Below are positions 50,269 to 62,500 of a stretch of DNA of 64,000 bases, one piece after another; positions within the stretch are counted from its first letter, which is position 1, and the number at the start of each line of letters is the position of its first letter. The stretch comes from Luscinia megarhynchos. Lineage: Eukaryota; Chordata; Aves; Passeriformes; Turdidae. Location: NCBI GenBank assembly GCA_034336665.1, contig CM067570.1:16847502-16911501 (forward strand). Direction: 5' to 3'. The position numbers and the translations under genes are program-made. Under the pieces are notes generated by a model. It searched no databases, was not told the origin of the DNA, and worked only from the letters and a program-made list of their open reading frames with translations.

Positions 50269-53200
50269 ATTCAAGCAGTCAGTTGAACCAGCATTGATTT
50301 CTTGCATGTAGAAAATAGTTTTGAAATGTCTCAACTAGACCAAATGGGAGAAGTGTTTGCACTAATTGCTTGAATTTCCCTCAGGCTAAGGGTTGTTCCA
50401 CTGATTGGAGGGGCTTGTAAGCCATCCCTAAGGTTAACTTGACTTCCTGTAAGTAGTGGCGCACCTCCCTGAAATATTCCTTTACTCCAGCCATATGATC
50501 AGGATTAGTAACTGAAAGGTTGTTGTCATGGGAACCACAAAGAAGACTTTTTGTCATCCAGAGTTATCTTAAATAATCGAAACTAGCATGGATAAACTCT
50601 GAAATGTCAGAAAGATCTTTGCTCCAGTGGGGAAATATATGTGAAAGAAAAGATGTGCTGCAGTGTAAAACTCTCTCTGGTCATGTAGAAATGTTGAAGA
50701 AAAGAGTTTTTGCTAAGGATCTAGAGCCCATAGAAGAAAAAAATTTAAGTTCAGCAATGAGAGATTGTGATTGTATAGCAGAAGCTTAAGAGCTGATGCA
50801 TATGGTGTCCGGGCAAGTGCCTTGCAGAGCCAGTTGAAGGTTCTGCTTTTACCTACCACTGCGGGCTTCTGATCTTTTTGTCAATGTTACAGCACTTTTG
50901 CTGGTGGAAATTGTTTTTTCCTTTCAGCTAAATAAACAGACCTCAACAGATGGAGTACGACAAAAGCAAAGCAATGCTGTTGTTTAATTTATTGCTGCTT
51001 ATGGAACTCCTATGTACAGTCAGTCATGTCTCCACGCAGGAGGTCTCCTTGCTATTAATTCATAAGCAAAAGACCCACAGAGGCCAGTCAGCACTGGCTG
51101 AGTAACTCATGACTAGCAGGGAAAGTAAGGTAAAAATATTTAGTAGGAATGGAGGGAGTAACAGGGGTCAGAGAAGTTCTGAGTAGATTATTTTTTGTGT
51201 TTCTTTCTTCTTACTTCCATTTTGGTTTGCTGAAAAGAACTTGGTATAGACAAACATATGCATAAACTATAAAAGTATTGTTGAACAGGTAAAGCATTAA
51301 AAAATACAACTATTTGAAACACTTAAATGCTAGTTTTTGATCAATATCTGAAAATGGAGCCATCAAATTAAATAACTTGCCTTTTTTTGCTCTTTTTAAA
51401 CTTGTTTTTTTAAACCCATGTGGAATGTTTATTCAAAACAAATTCACAAAGTTATGGAACTTCCTACTTTTATTTCTGCCTCAAAAATTTAGGTTTTTTC
51501 ACACTTCTTCTTAATACTTCTACTATCTAGATTTTAGAATTAGAATAGAAACATTTTTCTCAGCTTGTCATCTCAGTTGATATTGTAGCAGATCTAGGAA
51601 GAAGAATCAATTCCCTTAGCACATCAACTTCTGATTTTACTTTTATTTCAGTTTTATTTTTTTGAAGATGCATGTATAACTGTTTAATATTGACAAGTAA
51701 ATTATCTCTAAATTAATAAATGATGAACTGCTTGTTTAACCTATTGAATAATTCTTATTTCTCATGAGTGAATGATGTTGTGTATCACTTTCTTCCCTTC
51801 CTGCTTAAATGAAAGTAATCATTAGCTTTAGAGAATAAAGAATTACAAACAGCAAATAAAGATTAATGAATAATGAAGAATAGTGTGTTCCTATCTGAAA
51901 CCAAATATCAGTACTGGCTTATATTAATACAATTATTTGTAGGAAACATAAATTTTCCAAATGTTAGTTGGGAATACACTGCATTACCTATTATTAGGAA
52001 ATAAAAAGCCTACTCTTATGATTCCCTGTATGTTTGAATGGTACTTCTGCTTAATCACTCTCTTTGAAGAATGATTTTGATCATCCTTAAAGGATTATAA
52101 TAAATAAGTAATAAACACAGCAGTGTTTCAGGTGCTTAGCTACACAGGCAGATATTACTTCTGTGCAAATAGAAATATTTTCCCAATCACATAGTATGAT
52201 AAATATATTCCCTCTGCCATACTATTTAAAGGGATAAGGGGAACAAACCGACAAATTACTCAAAAAATAATTTTCAAATCGCAAAAAATTTCAGTTTCGC
52301 TTTTATTCTGTCATACTTTCAATTCTATGACCTTTAAATATACCTTTAAAATTCCTTTTAGATATAAGACTGAATTTTGCACTTTGCATTTAAACATTAA
52401 AAAACCCCTTTTTATTTAACTTCCATATAAAATATATTATTTTGAAATGCCAGAGAAGTTGGTTAGGGCAATAATAAAAATATTTCCCATAGAGTTGTTT
52501 TCAGTGAGAAATTTTGAGATTTCCACCATGTTTTCTGATTTCTACTCTATAACTTCTTGAATTTTAAGGGCTAAACTAGCAAAATACTTTGAATGTAAAC
52601 CTATACTAAGAGTGTCATTGCTAAGAAATCAGATGTTTAAAAAAGTGTTTACAAAGGGCTACCCATATTTGCTCTAGTACAGCTCTCTGTAAGAAGTACT
52701 AGGAAATTATTGATTCTGGTGGTGAAATTAGTGTTTATTCATCATAATCTGAAACCAGGAATTTATCCTTGCTCAGGATATAAACAGAGGATCAGGATTA
52801 GGAATGTGTCATTGATCTGAATTATTTATAGCAAAAATTATTGTATACAATTTAAAATATTAGTAGTTCTTTATCTATGTAATTTTTTTATAATTTTTGG
52901 CTAAATATAAAAAATGTGGCTTTCAAATTTGATTTGAATGTTATAGCAAAACTGTGTATCCACTGTTGCAGCTTCTATAAGAATCATATAAAACAGTAGA
53001 TTGTTTTTATCTCTTTTAAGTTTTCTACAAGCATAAAGTGTTTAATGTTCATACTATTTTAACTAGCATACTTAGCTGAAATTTCTGCCCTGGATAATTC
53101 CAAACCTCTGTAGATTCTATTGTCATTTTTAGACTTTCATTTAACCTTGAACACTTAGTTTGGGAACTGTTAACTCCAATTTCTACCAGCCCATTCAAGC

Positions 53201-56200
53201 ATCTGAATGTGATTCACACTTTCTTGGATTTTAAGATACATCTGTATTGATCTGATACTTTATTTTTAGCATCACCTTTCCTGATCTAATGAAATGCAAC
53301 CAAATAGCTCCTGAATGAGTTCCTGGCTCTGCCTTTTTGTCATGATATCATCAGTGGGAGCTGTGAGTTAAGCCTAGGTTTGTTTTGTTTGTTTTCACTT
53401 GAGAATAATGTATCTACTTTCTTTTTCTTTGTTTTGGGGAGGGAATTGTTTCCTGTTCATCCTCTCTGACCTTTTAGCTGCTACCATATATTGAGAAACA
53501 TTTTGTTCTTGGTTATATGTTTGGCCAAAAGACATTTTAGTTTTATTAGCTGGTGAATATTTGGTCCATTCCAGGTGTATTGCAGGTTCTGCCTTGTTTC
53601 TGAGCCTACAGATCCTGTCCTGTGCTAAGTATTTCAGAAGTGTATGGAATTCTGTGACTACAACAAATCGAAAGTATTTGCAATGGTTCCCTTATGCTCA
53701 GTAACACTCAGTGCTTGGCTGTCATGCAATGAGACAAAATCCAGCTACACAGAGGCAGTCAATGCCAAGTGGAAAGCCCTGGTTGGCAAAATCCACAATG
53801 AGTGTGCCTTACAGACTGTTCAGAAACTTAATCCTATTTCCATAAGAGCATGTCACAGTGTTCACCACTCTCTATGTATTCTTGACAGATAGCTGGCTTG
53901 TCAGCTGATTTGCTTATGATTTGAAGAGAGATAGAAATATAGTCCTGAAAGTGGATATGCACCAACCATAGGCATGTAACTACAGCCTCTGTGTGCTTCA
54001 CTGTTTAATTCCTCACTCCTGTTACACTGCGCAGAGAATCTAAGAGCATCTGCAGACACACAGTTCCACATGTGGGATCTGGAAGGGCTGGAACCACGCA
54101 CACATGCCTATTTCTAAGGAACCAGATTATTTTTCTAGTATTTTCAAATATTCAATACATAAATCTCTTGATGAATAATCATTATAATGCCATTATCATC
54201 AATGGAGGTAATCTGGCTTATACTAGCAGAGCTCCTGATTAAAAAAAGATTTCCACTTACTAGTGATGACAAGGCACAGAACTTGGTCTGTGCCTGAAGT
54301 CCTCTTATCTCTTATCTCTTACTTAGTGAAGATTCAGTGACTCCAAAAAACGTTGAAGAGAAGTAGACAAAAAATTTATATAGGGCAAAATTTCTCTTTA
54401 GAGAAAGAGCATAATACTAGTAGCTGAGTGCTTGCTTTTCCATGTCCTCTCCCACTTTTACTCTGTGAAGTCAGTGCTAATAGATTTAAAAATCTTATTT
54501 CTTGTAGGTCAGAGCTATTGTTCTTATCAAATTTTATTTGAAATTATTTAAAATTGGTATATGCAAGGGAAAAATGAGGTATTTCCATTTTCAGTCTGTA
54601 ACATTTTTTAATAATTTAAGCTTTCCTTAAAGGCTTTATAAGGAAGACAATCAGATCAACAGCTATTTTTTTAATATATAGAGGTTATTAAATTGTTTTT
54701 GTTTTGGCTATAGTTCTATTTCTTTGATGCATTACTAAGGTTTTTCCTTTTCTTTTGTCTTACTAATACTCACGTTTTCAATCTGCCCACTTTGCTTCTG
54801 ATCTCAAGGTGCTTGCTATGAACCTGCAGTATATGCAAAGTGTATTTTTTGCATGGAATGCTCCTCTAGGGTTCCTAATTATATTTAAGAATTTTTTTAT
54901 ATTCCCCAGGGCATTCTGATCTTTGGATCTCTTAAAAGTGCTTCAAAGCATTATTTAAATAGACTGAATGATTAGAGATTACAAAAAGTATCATTTTTTT
55001 GAGTTTTTACATGTACATGTTGTCAACATACAGGTAATATAAAAGATACAATAATGAGCTGAGGTATTTGGCAATATAAATATTACAGCAGACTATTGAT
55101 TACTGAATGTAACAGGTGAAGAAGTAATTTAATAGAAACCTTGTGTAGTCAGCCACGGAAGAGCTTAGCTGTCACGGAAAATAAAACTAAGCCCTGAAAT
55201 CTCTCTGACTAAGGAGATGTATAAAGCTTGGATTGAACACCTGCTGGCAGAGAATAAAATATTCACAATAAATCGGGTATTTGCAGTCACAGATGCATGT
55301 TTTATTCCTCATAAAATTACTTATTGTATGAAAAAGATGATACAAATTTATTGCTAGACAATCTGACAGTCTTTTGAAAGTATTTGATGTGACTGCTTTG
55401 TAAGAATGCTTTAGTTCTGGAGACACCTGCAGAAGTTTAGTCCCATGAAACCGAAGAAGTAATCTGTATAAGTAGTAAGAAGTTTATATGTTTGAGGCCT
55501 GAATTTGATGAAAAATATTTTATAAATAAACAACAGATTTGTTTTTCTACTTTGTACGCTAAACTATGTATAGTAAGATGGGACAGTATTGGAATGCTGA
55601 GATAAGAAAGATTTGATTAAAAGAAAAAAATAATGGTAATAATTTTTTTGTTGTTGTTTTAGCAAAGTATTGTCTTTTGTATAAGCTTCATCTCTTTCAA
55701 CTGTGAAAAGAGTAAAAGTCTTAACATTTTAAACATAGTCAAATAGAAAATTTAAGACCAGTGTTTCTTGTAAAATATATTTCATTAGGCAGCCATTAAG
55801 TATCAGGTAGTGTCATTGTCTCCAAAAATTTTGACTCTTTACAGTTGGAAGTATATATTTTTCATCTTTGTCATGGCGTATCTGCAATACATGCACTTTC
55901 ATTCACAGGAAGTTATATAAACATTAAAGCTCTATGAAAATACAGCACCTAATACCTACACAGTGCCTGTTGGTGCCTTAAGAAGCCAGAGCAGCACCCG
56001 AAGTCAGACTTTGCACCTGATACAAAAAGACTAAAGGATGGGTACTATGGAGAAATTAGTTTGCCATAATATGTTAGGAGTTTCTGTCCCAATATAGCCA
56101 CTTTCCAGTCCACAAATCTTCCATGTGTAAATAGGGGCTAAAAGGACTTGGAATCTGGACTGGAAAAAGGACTGGGTTCAGTGTTTGTCTGGAGGGTCCT

Positions 56201-57230
56201 CTGTTAGCTCCAACCCATAAAGGATTTACATAGAAATAAATACCCTTTGAAACATTCAGTTCATCTCTATTATGTGGCTTCCCTTGCAGCTTTGGGCTGC
56301 TGTGGAGGTGCACAGCCTCTAAAGATCCAGCCCTAACAGTTCTCTGCATCCCTTGAGGTTTGAAGAGCTTTATCATAGGAGAAGTGGGCTGGCTGTTTGT
56401 ACCAGAGTAGGGAATTCAAGGAAGCTGCCAAGTCAGCTATTAGCCAACAAATGAATGACAGTATATATGAAGTAGAGTTCATGTTTCTGGATGATGGAAA
56501 TTTCATTAGAGTCTATTTCCACTATAAATTATTAAATAAATTCACTGGAGTCTTTTCCTTTCTTGTCTTACTGAAGACAAATATACTCTGAGGAAGTGTA
56601 TGCTAACCCTAGTTATGCATGAGCAGATTTGGAAATAAGAGGTATTATATCCCTTTTGTGCTGAGGGGATTTCCTGGAGTACCTCACTAAAATTCTGTGT
56701 CAGATGCTTACGCTTTTCAGGAATGAACTGATGTTAAAGGAGCACAAAACTCTATTAAAGATACAAAGAGCTGCAAAATGGATAGCAGGGAGTAGTGAAT
56801 TCTTAAACCCTCAGGCAGACATCTAGAAAAATTGCAACTAAGTAAAGAGTGTAAAACTGGGGATTTAAAAAATATATGTCTCTGGTAGTGGGTGTTCCAG
56901 CAATTGATCTGTCTAATTGAAAACTATTAACACTAACATAAAACATCCAGATATTTTCTGTGTAACACTCAGAACCTATGTCCTTTGCTTTCTATTTTCC
57001 TTTAGTGAGGCCATATGCAAAGATTGAGCCTTGCTCTGAGCAAAAATGTATACTCAACTGAAGTATACAAACCTACACATTTTTAGTTGGAATAACTCAC
57101 TCTTTTCAAGGCAGCTTACATTGTTCCATGCTATTTTCTCATTGAGGCTGGACATTCTGTTTCTTAATTTTCTGGTTTTGGTTCTTTTTGTGGGTTTTTG
57201 TTGCAGTACACTTTGAATATAGAGAGAGAT

Positions 57231-57259
57231 ATATAACTGTATATAACTGTTATAACTGT
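57231..57259 (+). repeat. Minisatellite, three copies of (A)TATAACTGT
   Basis: Two identical 10 bp units (atataactgt) are followed by one 9 bp unit (tataactgt), next to a short GA/TA run. It is a minor slippage-type repeat. Confidence 0.85.
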
Positions 57260-58050
57260 AGAGAAAACCAGCTGTGAAAGAAGGAAAGGTTGCTCTAGGA
57301 TAGAACCCATTGCTTGATGTGATGGTAAGAATCTAATCTCGAGGCTGTGATTTGTGCATCATCCATGCTGTTCTTTACAACACTGTAAAGCTAAAGAGTT
57401 CAAAAGTTTACTCATGAATAGTCTACAAAACAGCCTTGATTTCCCCTAACAGAATAATAAGAGAACTTTCAAACAGTACCTGGGGAATAGTATTCTCGTG
57501 GGAAGCATCAGTGTGGGTCTTTGGAAGACGATAGATCCGTTCAGTTTTAGACCAACTTAATTTGTAATTACTGAGTAACAGTGTTGAGTAGGATTAAAGT
57601 CAACTAGGCTGGGTAGCTGCAGACTATCCTCCATAGGATAGTTCAAAGAAATCCATTTCAATCCTTTTGTAAGCTACATTGCACAGAGTTTTACGTAGGA
57701 ATACAGGGTAATTTCACTATGAGAATAAATCCATACAAGGATTCCAAACGTTTACTGCTGACAAGATTATTGTATTCTACAGGAAAATTGAATATGCATT
57801 AATGTTTACTAAAAAACCCTGAAAAATATAAAGGATGTACAAGACTCACTGTCTATAGAAGAAATCCCTATGAATCTGTCAATGATTGCAATAAAATAAA
57901 CGAAGTTGAAGGGGTTCTCATAATTTCTGTGCTTTTATATGTTAATACGTAAATACACTCTCCAAGCATATAAGCCTTTACTCACTTGGAATTTTGAAAA
58001 CTGAAATTAAAGCCTGAGGCCTAGACACACTCTGAAAGACAGCAAGCCAA

Positions 58051-58090
58051 GTACTGTGTGTGGCTACCAAGTACTCTGTGTGGCTACCAA
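58051..58090 (+). repeat. Tandem duplication, 2 x 20 bp
   Basis: The copies gtactgtgtgtggctaccaa and gtactctgtgtggctaccaa lie head to tail with one mismatch. No known element boundary is nearby. Confidence 0.9.
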
Positions 58091-58591
58091 ACCAATCTTG
58101 AGAAAAATCAGCCAATGCTACGTCCATCCACCAAACACGGCTGTCAGTCCACTGGAGCTGCCTGAATCTAGAGTACTATCAATGCTTTTTTCACTGCAGC
58201 CTGTTCCAGCTCATGCTCTAATTTGTTGTGCTAAAAAAATCTCCAACTCCCTTGCTGCTAGTGATACTGCCCACTTTGTAGATCTGGGTCAATAAGATGC
58301 CAAATTGCTATATGGAAGCCAGAGGGGAAAAAAAAAATAAATCAATGTAGTCCCAAAAGACAAAAAGGCTGTTGCCAAAGGTCACTAATACTACTGAGAC
58401 TGTTGCTATTTGGGAATAGAGTTTTAACAGACAATCTAGAAAAAAAAGCCATAGATGGGAAAAGAAATGTCCAGTTTTCTGTCCCTTCTCTGACATGCTG
58501 ATGATATGCTTATGTCGATAGATAACTTGGTGTCTTTTCTTTCCTCTGCCTCTCTCCTTAAAAAAACAATTGACTGAAACTAGTAGAAGCC

Positions 58592-58635
58592 AGTGGAACT
58601 ACATCAACTAGATGTAGTGGAGCTACATCAACTAG
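58592..58635 (+). repeat. Tandem duplication, 20 bp copies at 24 bp spacing
   Basis: The copies agtggaactacatcaactag and agtggagctacatcaactag are separated by 4 bp and differ at one base. A further partial unit (aactag) follows. Confidence 0.88.
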
Positions 58636-58932
58636 AACTAGGCATAGGTTGATTTGGGCTGAGGAACTGAACACAGTTCTGCTCATACATTTGCCCTTGT
58701 CCTGCAGGATTCCACTTTGTTCTCACTTTCTGGACTAAAGGGTTAAAAGCTCATATAGCAGAGTGGGAAATCCTGTAACTGTAAAACCCTTTTGAGCTAT
58801 CTGTGCAGTTGCAAAAAGACATGAGTGGTGACAGATGGAGAGCTACATTTGCAAAACCTCACCAGTCACATTGATGATCTTTTCAGCTGCAAGTAACAGG
58901 GATGGGACTTCCATTTTAGGATTGCTCTCTAA

Positions 58933-59544
58933 TGTAACATTAATCAAATATTTCAGTCTGAGATGTCTCAGCTTTTCTCCATAGTAGTCAGTGCAGGGCT
59001 ATGTTTTGGATTTATGCTGGAAACTGTGCTAATAATGCAGGGATGTTTTTGGTATTGCTGAGCATGGTTTTCAGAGCATCCAAGGCTTTTCTGCACCTCA
59101 GGTGGCCCCACCAGCGAGGAGGCTGGGGGTGCCCAAGGAGTTGGCAGGAGACTTATGTGGTACAGCTGATCCCAACTGATCACAGGGGTATTCAAGACCA
59201 TGTAGCAGCAGGCCCAGCAATAAAGCAAGGGGCAGTTTCACCAGGGGCAACTGCTCAGAGACAGACCAGCCATCAGTTGGATGATGGTGAGAAATTTTTT
59301 CCATTTGCATGACTAACCTTTTCTGGGTTTTATTTCTCTTTCTTTGTTTCTTTCCTTCTCATTTAAATTTATAATTGTTTTTACTATTAATTATTTTATT
59401 TATTTTATTTTTTTTAAATTTTATTTTATTTATTCATATCTTAATGCAATAGTCTTCTCCCTTTTACCCTTCCAATTGTCTTCCCCCTATTCTGTTGCTA
59501 AGGAGTGAATGTACATAGCTGCCAGCTGGGGTTATACTCTGACA
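58933..59544 (+). mobile_element. Degraded solo LTR of an avian endogenous retrovirus
   Basis: Several blocks match, in order, a common avian ERV LTR: atttcagtctgagat near the start, ccatagtagtcagtgcaggg, gctatgttttggatttatgc, ccagcgaggaggctggggg, gctgatcccaactgatcac, and ccagctggggttatactct before a terminal gaca. The length of about 610 bp and the TG...CA ends fit a single LTR. I see no gag, pol or env-like frame on either side, so this is most likely a solo LTR left by recombination. An AT-rich low-complexity stretch at about 59365-59440 sits inside it. No matching target-site duplication is evident (tctaa versus ctttg), which suggests age or an imprecise left edge. Frames of up to 103 codons here are LTR sequence. 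The exact ERV family is not determined. Confidence 0.78.
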
Positions 59545-62500
59545 CTTTGTCTTTTTGAAGAATTCCAGTGTAATCTTCAGATAGTTTTCAATTTTATAGT
59601 GAAATGAGCTTGGACCATGTTGAAGATTTCTGATATATGGGTGTTGTAGTGAATTGCTAAAATGATCTTTAAGCTGTGATTAATAAATATGGCAGAGATC
59701 TCCAGCCTTATATCTTTAACAGCAAAAATCAAATCCCTGTTTTCCAAGCGAGTAAAGGCTTAGTAATAAAATCCTACCTATTTACAGTCTCATTATACAT
59801 CCACTCTTCAATTTTCTCATTAACACTACCTATTGCAAGATTATTTTGGGGTGCTGGAAATTTGTCTTTATCTCACATTTCTTCTATTGGCTGGAAAATG
59901 GTAAGCATCAGAAATTTCGTGACCATATTCGCATCTGAAATCAAGGGGAACATTTTAGCTGATTTGGCTGGATGTGAATTGTCCTGCTTCTCCCGTTACG
60001 TCATTGTATGTTACACATTGTTAGTTTGTTGATGTGACTTAACAGAGCAAGATAGCCATCCATCAGATATATTCTGTTCTGAATTTATTCTCCATCCATG
60101 CTTCTCTGAGTAGATTGTCTTGGAAAAAACATGCATTGGTTGTTTTCTGCGGATTTGCAGAAGGAAAGTGTGGAGAATGTAGTTCTCAAGGCACTCTAGG
60201 AGAAAGATACTATCACTGCCAAGTAAACAGAGCACTCACATGAAGGAAAACATAGTAACCGCTGAAGGAAAACGACTTATAATTGAGCTGGTCTGTACAC
60301 TCTTTGTGGAAATTAGTGTTTTTGTTTGAAAATAATCCTTGTTATTTTCAGATCCTTGGTTTACCTTACTTCCTATGGAAAAGCTGAATTCTGAGCTTGT
60401 CTTAACAGGCTGTATTACTCATTCAAGACAATAAGGTGACACAAACCAAAATAAGGTTAACTGCACTTTTAATGTAATTGGCATCAGTTGATAAAGAGGG
60501 TGACTGCAGGAACGGTCTGCTCTGTTACATCAAACCTGGATGTACAAGTGAAAACAGGAGAGTATCCACTTAGCCACCCACCAGAGTAGTTTGTATTTGC
60601 TATAACCAAGCAACACACTCAGTTTCTACTTTCATTTTTACTTCTCCAAGCACTTATGGATTAGAAAATTGTGAATGACTTATTTTTCCTTTGTAATAAG
60701 AGAAGTTTTCAAAAGAACTAGAAAATTAGACCAGAAGATTTTTATCTTCTTTTAAACAGCATGTCAGTTGAAAAGTCTGGCAAAGTTATGTTTTGACAGG
60801 GAGGATTGCTGATTATTTAGGAAAGATGTATTGTTTCTAAATGATTCATTAAGCTGGAGTTTAACTCTCATTTTATTCTGCAATTCTTTATCCTCATGTC
60901 TCTCAATGCATATCACAATTTTCGTTTCTAATAACTGAAAGGCAGTTTAAACTATCAGAACTGATTCCTTTACAGGAGAACGATAAAAGATCAGCTGCTG
61001 CACTTCTACTGTTAAGTGACAAATTACTGGCACAGCTTGGAAAATCTTGAAGGCTATTGAAAGATCAATTTCCACAATATAAATTTGAAGAAAATGAAAA
61101 TAATATTATGATACATATCTGTCAGAGAACCCACTCAACAAAGGAAGACATCTAGAAACAGAAATATTTTCTGGGTTAAAAAAAATTAAAATAGATGATA
61201 GGGCCCAGAAAATAATGTCAAATGAATGCTCAAGCAAGTTAAAAAGTGAAAAAAAAGCAAGCAATTTTCTATTCTGCAGTAAAACCAATGAGTCTATGGA
61301 CAATTTCCCCATAGTTATACAAATATATGTAGGAAGAAAAGACCAGAGAAACTAAAAGACCTGAAAAAATCTCTCTGAGTTCTCCAGCTGCGAAATCCAA
61401 GTTAAATTAAAAAGAATCCTAATTCATCCCAGTATTTTCCTGTGTTTTGAGATTTAGAATTCCTGATTCTCTATATCCTTAATGATATTTAATAGCCACT
61501 GGATAGTGGTTTGTATATGCGTACAAAAAAAGAACTATGATTTGAGCAGAAAAGAATGAGCATTCATATCTAAACATCTGATCTTTACTGGGGAATGTTC
61601 TATAATTTGTCACTTAAAATTTATAGACAGCTAATTCTTATTAGCACATGCAATTATGAGTATCTCAGTGAAGGATTTTCATGAGATAAGTACTTACCAC
61701 TGTGGGATCTAATAAGCCCTTAAGCTTCTAAAATTAAACTTTGAAATAATGGAAGATCCCAAGCTGCTAATTTCTTTCAGAAAACATTCAAGACTGGCAA
61801 GTTCCTGGCCTTGAGTTTGTAAATATGTGAAGAAGGGGGTTCTCCTTCCAACACTTCGTACATAAGCCCATAGAGCTTTATTATTTTATGTAATTTTCCT
61901 GGTAAACCCCTGATTGAATGGTGAATTCTCTTAAAAAGCACTATTAAAGCTACTTCTTACCCGAAGGGAAGGTGGAAGTTTTTAGACTTTATGTGAAATA
62001 TTGCTGAGGTAAATAAAACCAGTTTATTTATAATGAAGTTTAGCAAACAACAATCAAATTGCACTGTCTTCTCTGTCTTTTTTGCTTGTATACAACCAAA
62101 ATATCATGTCTGTTGGATGTAACATGATTAAACATCATACGTAAAAAGAAAAAGACAGAGTTTGTAAATAATCAGAAGGTTACTGTAAAGCAAGATGATC
62201 CATGTAAGGCTTGTATAAAGAAATTAGCAACAGGTCCAGAACTCTTTTTGTACATATAGCCTAATGCTACTTCTCAGTCATGTATATTTTTTGAAGCTTC
62301 TCAATGAAATGCAATATATCAATATTTCCCTGTTTAACAACTAGCTTTTCTATTCTTAGTGCAGTTTTTTTCCTTACAAAACTACCAAAGTCCAGTTAGC
62401 CAAAATTTGCCTCATAATTTAAAGTAAGAAATTAATTAGATAACTCTGTGCTAATAAGAGTGAAAATTGCAGTTACTTTGTTGTGTTTTGTTTTGCGTTA

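Noticed and set aside
49905..50334. Long frames encoding REEKR or LFSSL repeats on both strands.
   Set aside because: They are direct translations of the TTCTC/GAGAA microsatellite, which has no stop codons in several frames; not genes.
56074..56376. A 100-codon minus-strand frame with a near-natural composition.
   Set aside because: No recognisable motif and no match to any KCNH7 exon; the phase and flanks show no strong splice-site pair. Most likely chance.
59001..59312. Plus- and minus-strand frames of 70-103 codons.
   Set aside because: They lie within the LTR and reflect its GC-richer composition, not coding function.
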